The notes: generated by a model from the letters alone, not told the origin. A stretch of 64,000 nt of DNA from Stenotrophomonas rhizophila (GCF_003751305.1 NZ_RJKV01000002.1:1426001-1490000), one strand, 5' to 3'. Shown: positions 15,377-24,017, counted from the stretch's first letter. Numbers and translations: made by a program.

Positions 15377-17656
15377 ATGTTTGCCGTGGTTCCCGATCCT
15401 ATTCCCGCGCGCATGAAAGGCCTCAACCGGGCCGAGATCTGCGACGCCAACTTCATCGATTTCGTGCAGCAGTGGCGGGGTGATCCTGAGCCGACGCCAG
15501 CCCCCGGCAGTCCCATCCTGCCCGGCAGCACGCTGGACGCGCAGGGCTTTGCCGAACTGTTCGAATCCCAGCTGATCAGCCGCCACCTTGACCTGATGGC
15601 GCGCGTGCTGCGCGTGCAGAACAAGGTCTTCTACACCATCGGTTCGTCCGGCCATGAAGGCAACGCGCTGGTGGCACGCCTGGCCCGGCATACCGATCCG
15701 GCGTTCCTGCATTACCGCTCCGGCGGCTTCATGGCCGAGCGCTTCCGCAAGCTGCCGGGCATGGATCCGGTCATGGACGCGGCGCTCTCGTTCGCGGCCA
15801 GCCGGGACGATCCGGCCAGCGGCGGGCGCCATAAAGTGTGGGGCAGCAAACCGTTGTGGGTACTGCCGCAGACCTCCACGATCGCCTCGCACCTGCCCAA
15901 GGCCCTGGGCACCGCACTGGCCATCGAAAGCGGGCGACGCATCCGTCACACGCTGCCGATTCCCGAGGACAGCGTGGTGATCTGCTCCTTCGGCGATGCG
16001 TCGGCCAACCACGCCACCGCGCAGACCGCGTTCAACACGGCGGCGTGGGCGGCGTACCAGCGGCTGCCGGCGCCGATCCTGTTCGTCTGCGAAGACAACG
16101 GCATCGGCATTTCGGTCAAAACGCCGGACGGCTGGATCGCGCAGAGTTTCGCGCACCGCCCGGGCCTGGACTACTTCTTCGCTGACGGTCTGGATCTGGT
16201 CGAGGGCCACGCGCAGGTCGAGCGCGCGCTGGCGCATTGCCGGCAGACCCGCCGCCCGACCTTCCTGCACCTGCGCACCACGCGGTTGATGGGCCATGCC
16301 GGCACCGATTTCGAGATCGAATGGCGGCCGTTGCCGGAGCTGTGCGCCGCCGAGGCCAGCGATCCGCTGCTGCGCTCGGCGGCCATCGCCCTGCAGTCCG
16401 GGTGGATGACCGCCGCGCAGGTGCTCGATCTGTACGAGCGTGTGCGCGCGCGCTGTTTCGCGGCGGCCGCCGAGGCGGATCGACGCCCGAAGCTGACCGC
16501 TCTCGCCGAGGTCATTGCCCCACTGGCGCCGTACTCGCCGGCGGCGGTCCATGCCGAAGCCACGCGCGTGGCCGCTGATGACGCGCGTGCTGCCGCCTTC
16601 GGTGGTGCGGCGCAGCTGCCGGAAACCCATCCGCCGCGCCACCTGGCGATCCAGATCAACCAGGCCCTGCACGATCTGATGGCCAAGTACCCGGCCACGC
16701 TGCTGTTTGGCGAGGACGTCGCGCAGAAAGGTGGGGTGTACACGGTCAGCAAGGGCCTGCTCAAGGCGTTTGGCCCACGTCGCGTGTTCAACACCCTGCT
16801 GGACGAAACCATGATCCTGGGCATGGCGCAGGGCCTGGCCAACCTGGGCATGCTGCCGATACCGGAGATCCAGTACCTGGCCTACCTGCACAACGCGGCC
16901 GACCAGCTGCGTGGCGAGGCGTGCTCGCTGCAGTTCTTCTCCAACGATCAGTACCGCAACCCGATGCTGGTGCGCATTGCCGGGCTTGGCTACCAGAAAG
17001 GCTTCGGCGGGCATTTCCACAACGACAACTCGATCGCTGCGCTGCGCGACATTCCCGGCCTGGTGGTCGGCTGTCCGTCGCGCGGTGACGATGCGGCAAT
17101 GATGCTGCGCACCTTGGCGGCGCTGGCGACCGTCGATGGCCGCATCGCGGTGTTCCTCGAGCCGATCGCGCTGTACATGACCAAGGACCTGCACGCGCCG
17201 GGAGATGGCCAATGGCTGTTCCCGTATCCGGCACCGGACCAGGCCCTGGTGCTCGGCGAGGGCCGGGTCTACGCGGCGGAGGCCAGTGACCTGGTCATCT
17301 TCACCTACGGCAATGGCGTGCCGATGAGCCTGCGGGCGGCACGGGCTATCGAGCAGCAACTGGGTTGGCAGGTGCGGGTGGTCGATCTGCGCTGGCTGGT
17401 GCCGCTCAATGCCGGTTTCATCGCTGGCCAGGCTGCCGATGCCCAGCGCGTGCTGGTGGTCGATGAGGGGCGGCACAGCGCGGGGGTGGGGGAGGGCGTG
17501 ATCACCGCGCTGGTCGAGGCCGGGCTGGGGCACCTGCCGATCCGGCGGGTATGCGGGGCCGATACCTACACGCCGCTGGCGGGGGCAGCATTGTGCGTGC
17601 TTCCAAGCGACAATGCGGTATTGAACGCCGCCCTCGCGCTGGCGCAGGACCATTGA
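15377..17656 (+). CDS. Fused 2-oxoacid dehydrogenase E1 (alpha+beta) protein
   Basis: 759 residues, GGAGG before the ATG. The N-terminal half (about 50-385) is an E1-alpha/transketolase-like domain, with GHEGNALV and HYRSGGFMAERF. A linker follows, then an E1-beta domain (about 425-759) with LFGEDVAQKGGVYTVSKGL and DETMILGMAQGLA. It belongs with branched-chain/acetoin-type TPP-dependent dehydrogenases. The TPP motif is unusual: GDAS (206-209) instead of GDG, with the matching Asn at 241 in CEDNG. No E2 or E3 gene is adjacent; instead asparagine synthase starts 3 nt after the stop. Substrate and partner E2 are unknown. Confidence 0.82.
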   Translation: MFAVVPDPIPARMKGLNRAEICDANFIDFVQQWRGDPEPTPAPGSPILPGSTLDAQGFAELFESQLISRHLDLMARVLRVQNKVFYTIGSSGHEGNALVARLARHTDPAFLHYRSGGFMAERFRKLPGMDPVMDAALSFAASRDDPASGGRHKVWGSKPLWVLPQTSTIASHLPKALGTALAIESGRRIRHTLPIPEDSVVICSFGDASANHATAQTAFNTAAWAAYQRLPAPILFVCEDNGIGISVKTPDGWIAQSFAHRPGLDYFFADGLDLVEGHAQVERALAHCRQTRRPTFLHLRTTRLMGHAGTDFEIEWRPLPELCAAEASDPLLRSAAIALQSGWMTAAQVLDLYERVRARCFAAAAEADRRPKLTALAEVIAPLAPYSPAAVHAEATRVAADDARAAAFGGAAQLPETHPPRHLAIQINQALHDLMAKYPATLLFGEDVAQKGGVYTVSKGLLKAFGPRRVFNTLLDETMILGMAQGLANLGMLPIPEIQYLAYLHNAADQLRGEACSLQFFSNDQYRNPMLVRIAGLGYQKGFGGHFHNDNSIAALRDIPGLVVGCPSRGDDAAMMLRTLAALATVDGRIAVFLEPIALYMTKDLHAPGDGQWLFPYPAPDQALVLGEGRVYAAEASDLVIFTYGNGVPMSLRAARAIEQQLGWQVRVVDLRWLVPLNAGFIAGQAADAQRVLVVDEGRHSAGVGEGVITALVEAGLGHLPIRRVCGADTYTPLAGAALCVLPSDNAVLNAALALAQDH

Positions 17657-17659
17657 TAC

Positions 17660-19603
17660 ATGTGTGGATTGGCAGGCATGTTGCTGCCCGCTCCGGCACG
17701 GGAGCAGGCAGCACTGGAAGAACAGGCGCGGCGCATGGGCGACGCATTGGTGCACCGTGGCCCGGATGACAGCGGGGTGTGGGCCGATGCCTCGGCCGGC
17801 ATCGCGCTGGCGCACCGCCGGCTGAGCATCCTGGACCTGTCGCCGCTGGGCCATCAGCCGATGACCTCGGTGGATGGCCGTTATGTGCTGGCCTACAACG
17901 GCGAGGTCTACAATTTCGCCGAACTGCGCGCCGAGCTGGAAGCGCTGGGGCATGGCTTCCGCGGCCATTCGGATACCGAAGTGCTGCTGGCCGCGATCAC
18001 CGAATGGGGCTTTGACGAGACCCTGCAGCGCAGCAACGGCATGTTCGCCATCGCGCTGTGGGACCGCGCCGAACGCTGCCTGTGGCTGGCCCGCGACCGG
18101 GTCGGCAAGAAACCGCTGTACTACGGCTGGGCCGGTGAAACGCTGGTGTTCGGCTCTGAGCTCAAGGCGCTGTGGCAGCACCCGGCCTTCGACAACGAGG
18201 TCGATCGCGATGCGCTGACCCTGCTGCTGCGGCTGGATTACATTCCCGCGCCGCACTGCATCCACGAACGCTGTTTCAAGCTGATGCCCGGCCGCGTGCT
18301 GCGGCTGGATGCCGAGGCGGTGGCCGCCGGCGCTGCCGCGCATCGCCCGGACCAGTTGCAGCAGCCGTTCTGGAACGCGCGCGAGCGCATGCAGCAGGCC
18401 CTGGCCGCGCCGTTCACCGGCAATGAGGCCGACGCCGAAGAGCGCTTGGATGCCGTGCTGCGCGACGCGGTCGCGCTGCGCATGGTGGCCGATGTGCCGG
18501 TCGGCGTCTTCCTCTCCGGCGGCACCGATTCCTCGGTGGTGGCCGCCCTGATGCAGGCGCAGTCGAGCCAGCCGGTGCACAGTTTCAGCATCGGCTTCAC
18601 CGGTTCGGATCATGACGAGGCGCCGCTGGCCAAGTCGCTGGCCCAGCACCTGGGCTGCGATCACACCGAGCTGTATGTCAGCGGTGCCGACGCGCTCGCG
18701 GTGGTGCCCAGCCTGCCGGCGATGTTCGATGAACCCTTCGCCGATGCCTCGCAGGTGCCCACGGCGCTGGTCGCCAAGCTGGCGCGGCAGGGCGTGACGG
18801 TGGCGCTGTCCGGTGACGGCGGCGATGAACTGTTCTTCGGCTACACCCGTTACCAGCGGGCGATGCGCAACTGGCGCCTGCTGGGCAAGGTCCCCGCGCC
18901 GCTGCGGCGCTGGATGGCCAGCCATGCGCATACGCAGGGCGAGGCCTCGCGCACGGGTGGGCTGGCCGCGCTGCTGGCCGAGTCCGGCGCGCGCGGGATT
19001 GGCGATGTCTACCGCAACCGCATTTCGCGCTGGCGCGACCCGGTGGCGGCCGTTCGCGGTGCACAGGCGGCCGGCAGTTTCTATGACCTGGCCGATCCGC
19101 TGCACGGTGCCGGCTCGCCGGCGGACGCGATGATGTTGGCCGATTTCAGTACCTATCTGCCCGATGATCTGCTGTGCAAAGTGGACCGCACCAGCATGGC
19201 GGTCAGCCTGGAGGCGCGTGCACCGCTGCTGGACTGGCGGGTGGCCGAGTTCGCCTGGTCGCTGCCGATGGCGATGAAACAGCGCGACGGCGTCAGCAAG
19301 TACCTGCTCAAGCGCGTGCTGGGCCGCTACGTGCCGCAGGACATGGTGCACCGTCCGAAGCGTGGCTTCGGTGCCCCGGTCAGCGCGTGGCTGAAGGGTG
19401 ACCTGCGTGGCTGGGCCGATGAACTGCTGGATCCGGCGCGGTTGGCCGAGGAGGGCGTGTTCAACGTCGAGGCGGTGGCGCCGCTGTGGCAGCAGTTCAA
19501 GCAGGGCGAGCGCAAATGGCACACGCATCTGTGGAACGTGCTGATGTTCCAGGCCTGGCAGGCGCATTGGCGCAACGCACGCGCCGACGTGACACGCGCA
19601 TAG
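17660..19603 (+). CDS. asnB: Asparagine synthase, glutamine-hydrolysing
   Basis: 647 residues. Cys2 after the initiator Met (MCGLAGM) is the nucleophile of the class II glutaminase domain (about 2-210), with HRGPDDSG and YNGEVYNF conserved. The synthetase domain (about 245-640) carries the ATP pyrophosphatase loop LSGGTDSS. Makes asparagine, or amidates another carboxylate, from glutamine and ATP. It starts 3 nt after the fused E1 gene, a spacing that implies coupled expression and perhaps a shared, non-housekeeping pathway. It is longer than E. coli AsnB (554 residues), closer to the AsnB-like amidotransferases found in biosynthetic loci. Confidence 0.9.
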   Translation: MCGLAGMLLPAPAREQAALEEQARRMGDALVHRGPDDSGVWADASAGIALAHRRLSILDLSPLGHQPMTSVDGRYVLAYNGEVYNFAELRAELEALGHGFRGHSDTEVLLAAITEWGFDETLQRSNGMFAIALWDRAERCLWLARDRVGKKPLYYGWAGETLVFGSELKALWQHPAFDNEVDRDALTLLLRLDYIPAPHCIHERCFKLMPGRVLRLDAEAVAAGAAAHRPDQLQQPFWNARERMQQALAAPFTGNEADAEERLDAVLRDAVALRMVADVPVGVFLSGGTDSSVVAALMQAQSSQPVHSFSIGFTGSDHDEAPLAKSLAQHLGCDHTELYVSGADALAVVPSLPAMFDEPFADASQVPTALVAKLARQGVTVALSGDGGDELFFGYTRYQRAMRNWRLLGKVPAPLRRWMASHAHTQGEASRTGGLAALLAESGARGIGDVYRNRISRWRDPVAAVRGAQAAGSFYDLADPLHGAGSPADAMMLADFSTYLPDDLLCKVDRTSMAVSLEARAPLLDWRVAEFAWSLPMAMKQRDGVSKYLLKRVLGRYVPQDMVHRPKRGFGAPVSAWLKGDLRGWADELLDPARLAEEGVFNVEAVAPLWQQFKQGERKWHTHLWNVLMFQAWQAHWRNARADVTRA

Positions 19604-19636
19604 CGCCCCCTGTGCTGTCAGGTCTGGGCGGAAGGC

Positions 19637-19659
19637 AGCCACCCATGGGGTGGCTCTAC
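19637..19659 (-). repeat. SMAG-type GTAG repeat
   Basis: Read on the minus strand: GTAG, then AGCCACCC, CAT, GGGTGGCT. First unit of a pair in the asnB-FMN reductase gap. Confidence 0.8.
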
Positions 19660-19676
19660 CGGATGTGGTGTCGGCT

Positions 19677-19699
19677 GTAGAGCCACGCCATTCGTGGCT
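19677..19699 (+). repeat. SMAG-type GTAG repeat
   Basis: GTAG, AGCCACG, CCATT, CGTGGCT on the plus strand. It lies 17 nt from the previous unit in the opposite orientation, with both GTAG ends facing inward. Confidence 0.8.
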
Positions 19700-19769
19700 G
19701 ACGTCGCCTTCACCGTTGCCGAAGGTGGGCCCGCCTAGGCTGGGCCTTTCCCCCAACGGAGCGAACGTG

Positions 19770-20330
19770 ATGGCCGAATACAAGATCGCCGTACTGGTCG
19801 GCAGCCTGCGCAAGGGCTCGCACAATCAGGCGTTGGCCCACGCGCTGGAGAAACTGGCCGCCGGCAAGGCGGTGTTCTCCTATGTGGAGATCGGTGACCT
19901 GCCGTTGTACAACCAGGATTTCGACAAGGACTACCCGAGCCAGGGCCTCCGCCTGAAGCAGCAGATCCGGGATGCCGATGCGGTGCTGTTCGTCACCCCC
20001 GAATACAACCGCTCGGTCCCGGGCGTGCTCAAGAACGCCATCGACCTGGGCTCGCGCCCGTATGGCGACAGCGCCTTCGCCGGCAAGCCCGCAGCGGTGA
20101 TCGGCGCCTCGATCGGGGTGATCGGCACTGCGCTGGCCCAACAGCACCTGCGCAACATCCTGGCCTACCTGGACATGCCGGTGCTGGGCCAGCCCGAGGC
20201 CTTCCTGCACTTCAAGGAAGGGCTGATCGACGCCCACGGCACGATCAGCAACGAGGGCACCAGGGACTTCCTGCAGGGCTTCGTGGACACGTTCATTGCC
20301 TGGGTCGGCACCCACGGCGGCACGCACTGA
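19770..20330 (+). CDS. NADPH-dependent FMN reductase
   Basis: 186 residues from the ATG at 19770. Flavodoxin-like fold. The FMN phosphate loop is GSLRKGSHNQ (about 11-20), and FVTPEYNRSVPGVLKNAIDL (about 75-94) is the family signature of ChrR/azobenzene-reductase-like quinone reductases. It probably makes two-electron reductions of quinones or other oxidants in the cytoplasm. The in-frame upstream start at 19650 would run through the SMAG pair and is rejected. Confidence 0.93.
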   Translation: MAEYKIAVLVGSLRKGSHNQALAHALEKLAAGKAVFSYVEIGDLPLYNQDFDKDYPSQGLRLKQQIRDADAVLFVTPEYNRSVPGVLKNAIDLGSRPYGDSAFAGKPAAVIGASIGVIGTALAQQHLRNILAYLDMPVLGQPEAFLHFKEGLIDAHGTISNEGTRDFLQGFVDTFIAWVGTHGGTH

Positions 20331-20354
20331 TCCACCGCGAGGGGGTCATGCATC

Positions 20355-20363
20355 TGCGATAAT
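20355..20363 (+). promoter_or_regulatory. Putative extended -10 promoter of dnaB
   Basis: TG (20355-20356), one base, then GATAAT (20358-20363), close to an extended -10 element; no good -35 is visible. A perfect 8-bp dyad GACGGACG/CGTCCGTC (20370-20377 and 20387-20394) starts where the transcript would begin. The leader to dnaB would be about 175 nt. Confidence 0.4.
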
Positions 20364-20460
20364 GGCGTGGACGGACGTCGCAAGGGCGTCCGTCGCACGC
20401 GATGCGACGGCCCCGGCCGATCGTACCGGCAGGCGCCGGTATCCCCAGCTCATCCACTGT

Positions 20461-20469
20461 TTATCCACA
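20461..20469 (+). promoter_or_regulatory. Consensus DnaA box upstream of dnaB
   Basis: TTATCCACA, an exact match to the strong DnaA 9-mer, lies 76 nt upstream of the dnaB start. A weaker copy with two mismatches (TCATCCACT) is at 20450-20458. Could couple replicative helicase synthesis to DnaA activity; a chance match is not excluded. Confidence 0.5.
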
Positions 20470-20544
20470 GGTTTGTGCATGGCTGCGGGGCTCGCCGCGT
20501 GCCTACCATGTCCCACGCCTCACACTGCAGGAAGTACGCCCCCC

Positions 20545-21969
20545 ATGTCCGCCCGTTCTGGCTTCCGTTCCGACCGCAAAGACCGCGGTGACCGCTTTGA
20601 TCGCGATGAGATGCGCATCGACGCCCTGCGCGTGCCGCCGCATTCGATCGAGGCCGAACAGGCGGTGCTGGGCGGGCTGATGCTGGCCCCGGAGAGCTAT
20701 GACCGGGTCAACGACCAGCTGACCGAAACCGACTTCTACCGCCGCGATCACCAGATGATCTACCGCGCGATCCGCGAGCTGTCCGAACGTGACCGCCCGT
20801 TCGATGCGGTGACGCTGGGCGAGTGGTTTGAATCGCAGGGCAAGATGGAGCTGGTCGGTGATGGCGCGTACCTGATCGAGCTGGCCAGCACCACGCCGTC
20901 GGCCGCCAACATCAGTGCCTACGCGGAGATCGTCCGTGACAAGGCGGTGCTGCGTCAGCTGATCCAGGTCGGCACCGACATCGTCAACGACGGCTTCCAG
21001 CCCGAAGGCCGCGAAAGCAGCGAGCTGCTCTCGGCAGCGGAAAAATCCGTGTTCGCGATCGCCGAGCAGGGCGCGCGCGGCCGTACTGATTTCGTGGCGA
21101 TGCCCGGCGCGTTGAAAGACGCGTTCGAAGAGCTGCGCAACCGCTTCGAGAACGGCGGCAACATCACCGGCCTGCCGACCGGCTACACCGATTTCGATGC
21201 GATGACCGCCGGCCTGCAGCCGACCGATCTGATCATCCTGGCTGCGCGCCCGGCCATGGGCAAGACCACGCTGGCGCTGAACATCGCCGAGTACGCCGCG
21301 ATCAAGTCCAAGAAGGGCGTGGCGGTGTTCTCGATGGAAATGTCGGCCTCGCAGCTGGCGATGCGTCTGATTTCCTCCAACGGCCGCATCAACGCCCAGC
21401 GCCTGCGTACCGGTCAGCTGGAAGATGAGGATTGGAGCCGGGTGACCGGTGCGATCCGGATGCTGAAGGAAACCAAGATCTTCATCGACGATACGCCGGG
21501 CGTGTCGCCGGAAATCCTGCGTTCCAAGTGCCGCCGCCTCAAGCGCGAGCACGACCTAGGCCTGATCGTGATCGACTACCTGCAGCTGATGAGCGTGCCG
21601 GGCAACAGCGAAAACCGCGCGACCGAAATCTCGGAGATCTCGCGTTCGTTGAAGGGCCTGGCCAAGGAACTCAACGTGCCGGTCATCGCGCTCTCCCAGC
21701 TCAACCGCTCGCTGGAAACGCGTACCGACAAGCGCCCGGTGATGGCCGATCTTCGTGAATCCGGCGCTATCGAGCAGGATGCGGACATGATCGTGTTCAT
21801 CTACCGCGACGACTACTACAACAAGGAAACCTCGCCGGACAAGGGCCTGGCCGAGATCATCATCGGCAAGCACCGAGGCGGTCCGACCGGCTCGTGCAAG
21901 CTCAAATTCTTCGGCGAATACACCCGGTTCGACAACCTGTCGCACGATTCGGTGGGGTCGTTCGAGTAA
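20545..21969 (+). CDS. dnaB: Replicative DNA helicase DnaB
   Basis: 475 residues from the ATG at 20545. A basic N-terminal tail is followed by the DnaB N-terminal helical domain (about 30-130) and the RecA-like helicase domain (about 195-470). Walker A is ARPAMGKTT, Walker B lies in LIVIDYLQLM, and ALSQLNRSLE and the R-finger region HRGGPTG follow. A hexameric helicase that unwinds DNA at replication forks. The frame stays open upstream to 20296, but the family N-terminus and composition support 20545. A consensus DnaA box sits 76 nt upstream. Confidence 0.96.
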   Translation: MSARSGFRSDRKDRGDRFDRDEMRIDALRVPPHSIEAEQAVLGGLMLAPESYDRVNDQLTETDFYRRDHQMIYRAIRELSERDRPFDAVTLGEWFESQGKMELVGDGAYLIELASTTPSAANISAYAEIVRDKAVLRQLIQVGTDIVNDGFQPEGRESSELLSAAEKSVFAIAEQGARGRTDFVAMPGALKDAFEELRNRFENGGNITGLPTGYTDFDAMTAGLQPTDLIILAARPAMGKTTLALNIAEYAAIKSKKGVAVFSMEMSASQLAMRLISSNGRINAQRLRTGQLEDEDWSRVTGAIRMLKETKIFIDDTPGVSPEILRSKCRRLKREHDLGLIVIDYLQLMSVPGNSENRATEISEISRSLKGLAKELNVPVIALSQLNRSLETRTDKRPVMADLRESGAIEQDADMIVFIYRDDYYNKETSPDKGLAEIIIGKHRGGPTGSCKLKFFGEYTRFDNLSHDSVGSFE

Positions 21970-21985
21970 CGCCGAAGGCGTTACG

Positions 21986-22008
21986 GTAGTGCCGGCCGCT
22001 GGCCGGCT
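21986..22008 (+). repeat. SMAG-type GTAG repeat
   Basis: GTAG, TGCCGGCC, GCT, GGCCGGCT, 17 nt after the dnaB stop. Pairs with the degenerate inverted unit that follows. Confidence 0.82.
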
Positions 22009-22031
22009 CCTATGGAACTGTCATCGTGCAG

Positions 22032-22054
22032 AGCCGGCCAGTGGCCGGCTCTGC
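22032..22054 (-). repeat. Degenerate SMAG-type repeat
   Basis: Inverted relative to the preceding unit. The minus-strand head is GCAG instead of GTAG, but the AGCCGGCC/GGCCGGCT stem is intact. With the previous unit it can fold into one longer hairpin. Confidence 0.65.
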
Positions 22055-22161
22055 CGTTTCATCGGCGTATCCCGGGCTTCGTCGCAAACCCGTTGCAGTG
22101 CGCCCGCGCAGGGCGCGATGGTGGTCTCCGGGCGGCAGGGTGCCGCCAACGGAGACCGACG

Positions 22162-22377
22162 ATGAAGACCCTGTTCGCCTTGGGCGTGTGGTGCCTGCTG
22201 TTCGTGCTGTGCTGGCCGCTGGCGATCCTGGCCCTGGTGGCGTGGCCGTTCGTGTGGCTGTTGAGCCTGCCGTTCCGCCTGGTGGGCATCACCTTCTCGG
22301 CGCTGTTTGCCTTCCTGGGTGCACTGTTGATGCTGCCGGCGCGGGTCCTGGGCGGCGGGCGCACGGCGACGGCCTGA
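22162..22377 (+). CDS. Small hydrophobic membrane protein, unknown
   Basis: 71 residues. The ATG at 22162 is preceded by GGAG, 8 nt away. Two long hydrophobic segments (about 5-33 and 37-60) rich in Leu, Phe and Trp, with a short Gly/Arg tail; probably an inner-membrane hairpin. No family recognised. It is isolated between two inverted SMAG pairs, so its transcript should be flanked by hairpins. The in-frame extension to 22012 runs into repeat sequence and is rejected. Confidence 0.65.
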   Translation: MKTLFALGVWCLLFVLCWPLAILALVAWPFVWLLSLPFRLVGITFSALFAFLGALLMLPARVLGGGRTATA

Positions 22378-22393
22378 ACAACACCGCGATCGG

Positions 22394-22416
22394 GTAGTGC
22401 CGGCCGCTGGCCGGCT
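22394..22416 (+). repeat. SMAG-type GTAG repeat
   Basis: GTAG, TGCCGGCC, GCT, GGCCGGCT; the same stem sequence as the unit after dnaB. First half of an inverted pair. Confidence 0.82.
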
Positions 22417-22439
22417 GCTCTTCTGTCGGGATGGCGTGG

Positions 22440-22462
22440 AGCCGGCCAGCGGCCGGCACTAC
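22440..22462 (-). repeat. SMAG-type GTAG repeat
   Basis: Exact inverted copy of the unit at 22394-22416, 23 nt away, so the pair can form a 23-bp outer stem. Confidence 0.82.
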
Positions 22463-22473
22463 CTGTCGCCCAC

Positions 22474-22501
22474 AAAAAACCCCGCCGAGGCGGGGTTTTT
22501 C
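22474..22501 (-). terminator. Bidirectional terminator after lpd
   Basis: Perfect CCCCGCC/GGCGGGG stem with a GA loop, flanked by A and T runs on both sides. It lies 19 nt beyond the lpd stop and ends the sucA-sucB-lpd transcript; it can also stop plus-strand transcription. Confidence 0.93.
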
Positions 22502-22520
22502 GTTACGCCACCAACAAGGC

Positions 22521-23957
22521 TCAGTTGGCCTTGTGGATCGCGCGCTTGCTCACGGCCATCGCGGCGTCATGCACCACTTCCGACAGCGACGGGTGGGCGT
22601 GGCAGATGCGCGCCAGGTCGTCGGCCGAACCGCTGAACTCCATGGTCAGCACGCCTTCGTGCACCAGCTCGGAGACGTTCGCGCCGACCAGGTGCATGCC
22701 CAGGATGCGGTCGGTCTCGGCATGCGCCAGGACCTTCACGAAGCCGGTCGGCTCGATCATCGCCACAGCACGGCCGTTGGCGGCGAACGGGAAGCTGCCC
22801 GCCTTGTACGGGATGCCTTCGTCCTTGAGCTGCTGCTCGGTCTTGCCGACCCAGGCCAGCTCCGGCTCGGTGTAGATGACCCACGGGATGGTGTCGAAGT
22901 TGACGTGGCCCGGCAGGCCCGCGATCAGCTCGGCCACGGCGATGCCTTCTTCGAAGCCCTTGTGCGCCAGCATCGGGCCGCGCACGCAGTCACCGACCGC
23001 CCAGACGCCATTGACGCCGGTGTGGCAGTGCGCGTCCACTTCGATCTGGCCACGCTCGTTGATCTTGACGCCGGTGCCTTCGGCCAGCAGGCCCTTGGTG
23101 GCGGCGCGACGGCCAACGGCCACCAGCAGCTTGTCCACGATCAGGCTCTTCTCGCCTTCACCATCGGTGTAGGTCAGGGCGACTTCCTTCTTCTTGCCCT
23201 TGCCGGTCACCTCGGCCTTGGACACCTTGGCGCCCAGCCGGATGTCCAGGCCCTGCTTCTTGAATTCCTTCAAGGCGGTCTTGGCCACTTCGGCATCGGC
23301 GGCCGCCAGGAAGTCCGGCAGGGCTTCCAGGATGGTCACTTCCGAACCGAGGCGCTTCCAGACGCTGCCCAGTTCCAGGCCGATCACGCCGGCACCGATC
23401 ACGGCCAGGCGGGCGGGGACTTCGGTGAAGTCCAGGCCGCCGACGTTGTCGACGATGGTCTCGCCGTCGAACTTGGCGAACGGCAGTTCGATCGAATCCG
23501 AACCGGCGGCGATGATGACGTTGGTGCCCTTCAGCTCGACTTCCGAGCCGTCGTGCTGCTTCACCTTGACGATGTTGCCCGGCTGCAGTTCACCGAAACC
23601 GTAGTACGCGGTGACCTTGTTCGCCTTGAACAGCATGGCGATGCCGCCGGTGAACTGCTTGACGATCTTGTCCTTGCGGCCAACCATCGCCTCGACGTCC
23701 ATCTTGGCGTCCTTGAAGCTGATGCCGTGGTCGCCAAAGATGTGGCCCATGTTCCAGAACTGGCGCGAGGAATCCAGCAGCGCCTTGGACGGGATGCAGC
23801 CCACGCGCAGGCAGGTGCCGCCCAGGGCCGGCTTGCCGTCCTTGCCCAGCGCAGCGTCGATGCAGGCGGTCTTCAGACCCAGCTGCGCGGCGCGGATGGC
23901 GGCATGGTAGCCGGCCGGACCGGCACCGATGACGACGACGTCGAATTGTTCAGCCAT
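22521..23957 (-). CDS. lpd: Dihydrolipoyl dehydrogenase (E3 of 2-oxoacid complexes)
   Basis: 478 residues. FAD-binding GAGPAG at 11-16, the redox disulfide Cys49/Cys54 in GGTCLRVGCIPSK, a second dinucleotide fold in VIGAGVIGLELG (about 188-199), and the C-terminal His455-Pro...Glu460 catalytic dyad in HPSLSE. Reoxidises dihydrolipoamide on SucB with NAD. Third gene of sucA-sucB-lpd, so most likely dedicated to 2-oxoglutarate dehydrogenase. A 60-nt gap with a strong hairpin separates it from sucB. Confidence 0.96.
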   Translation of the reverse strand: MAEQFDVVVIGAGPAGYHAAIRAAQLGLKTACIDAALGKDGKPALGGTCLRVGCIPSKALLDSSRQFWNMGHIFGDHGISFKDAKMDVEAMVGRKDKIVKQFTGGIAMLFKANKVTAYYGFGELQPGNIVKVKQHDGSEVELKGTNVIIAAGSDSIELPFAKFDGETIVDNVGGLDFTEVPARLAVIGAGVIGLELGSVWKRLGSEVTILEALPDFLAAADAEVAKTALKEFKKQGLDIRLGAKVSKAEVTGKGKKKEVALTYTDGEGEKSLIVDKLLVAVGRRAATKGLLAEGTGVKINERGQIEVDAHCHTGVNGVWAVGDCVRGPMLAHKGFEEGIAVAELIAGLPGHVNFDTIPWVIYTEPELAWVGKTEQQLKDEGIPYKAGSFPFAANGRAVAMIEPTGFVKVLAHAETDRILGMHLVGANVSELVHEGVLTMEFSGSADDLARICHAHPSLSEVVHDAAMAVSKRAIHKAN

Positions 23958-23983
23958 TGATAGTTCCTTGTTTCTTTACCAGA

Positions 23984-24009
23984 ACCCCTCCGCGCAGGCG
24001 CGGAGGGGT
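23984..24009 (-). other. Intercistronic hairpin between sucB and lpd
   Basis: A perfect 11-bp stem ACCCCTCCGCG/CGCGGAGGGGT with a 4-nt loop, lying in the 60-nt gap. No T run follows on the minus strand, so it is not a classical terminator. It may stabilise the upstream message or set the lpd:sucAB ratio (inference). Confidence 0.6.
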
Positions 24010-24017
24010 GGGAGGTC

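Noticed and set aside
15137..19825. Very long open frame on the minus strand, 1562 codons, opposite the E1 and asnB genes
   Set aside because: High-GC coding DNA leaves antisense frames open. The protein is rich in Arg, His, Gln and Ala with no recognisable domains, while the plus strand encodes two clear enzymes.
22032..22462. CRISPR-like repeat array in the dnaB-lpd interval
   Set aside because: The repeated units are inverted SMAG stem-loops at irregular distances with no uniform spacers and no cas genes.
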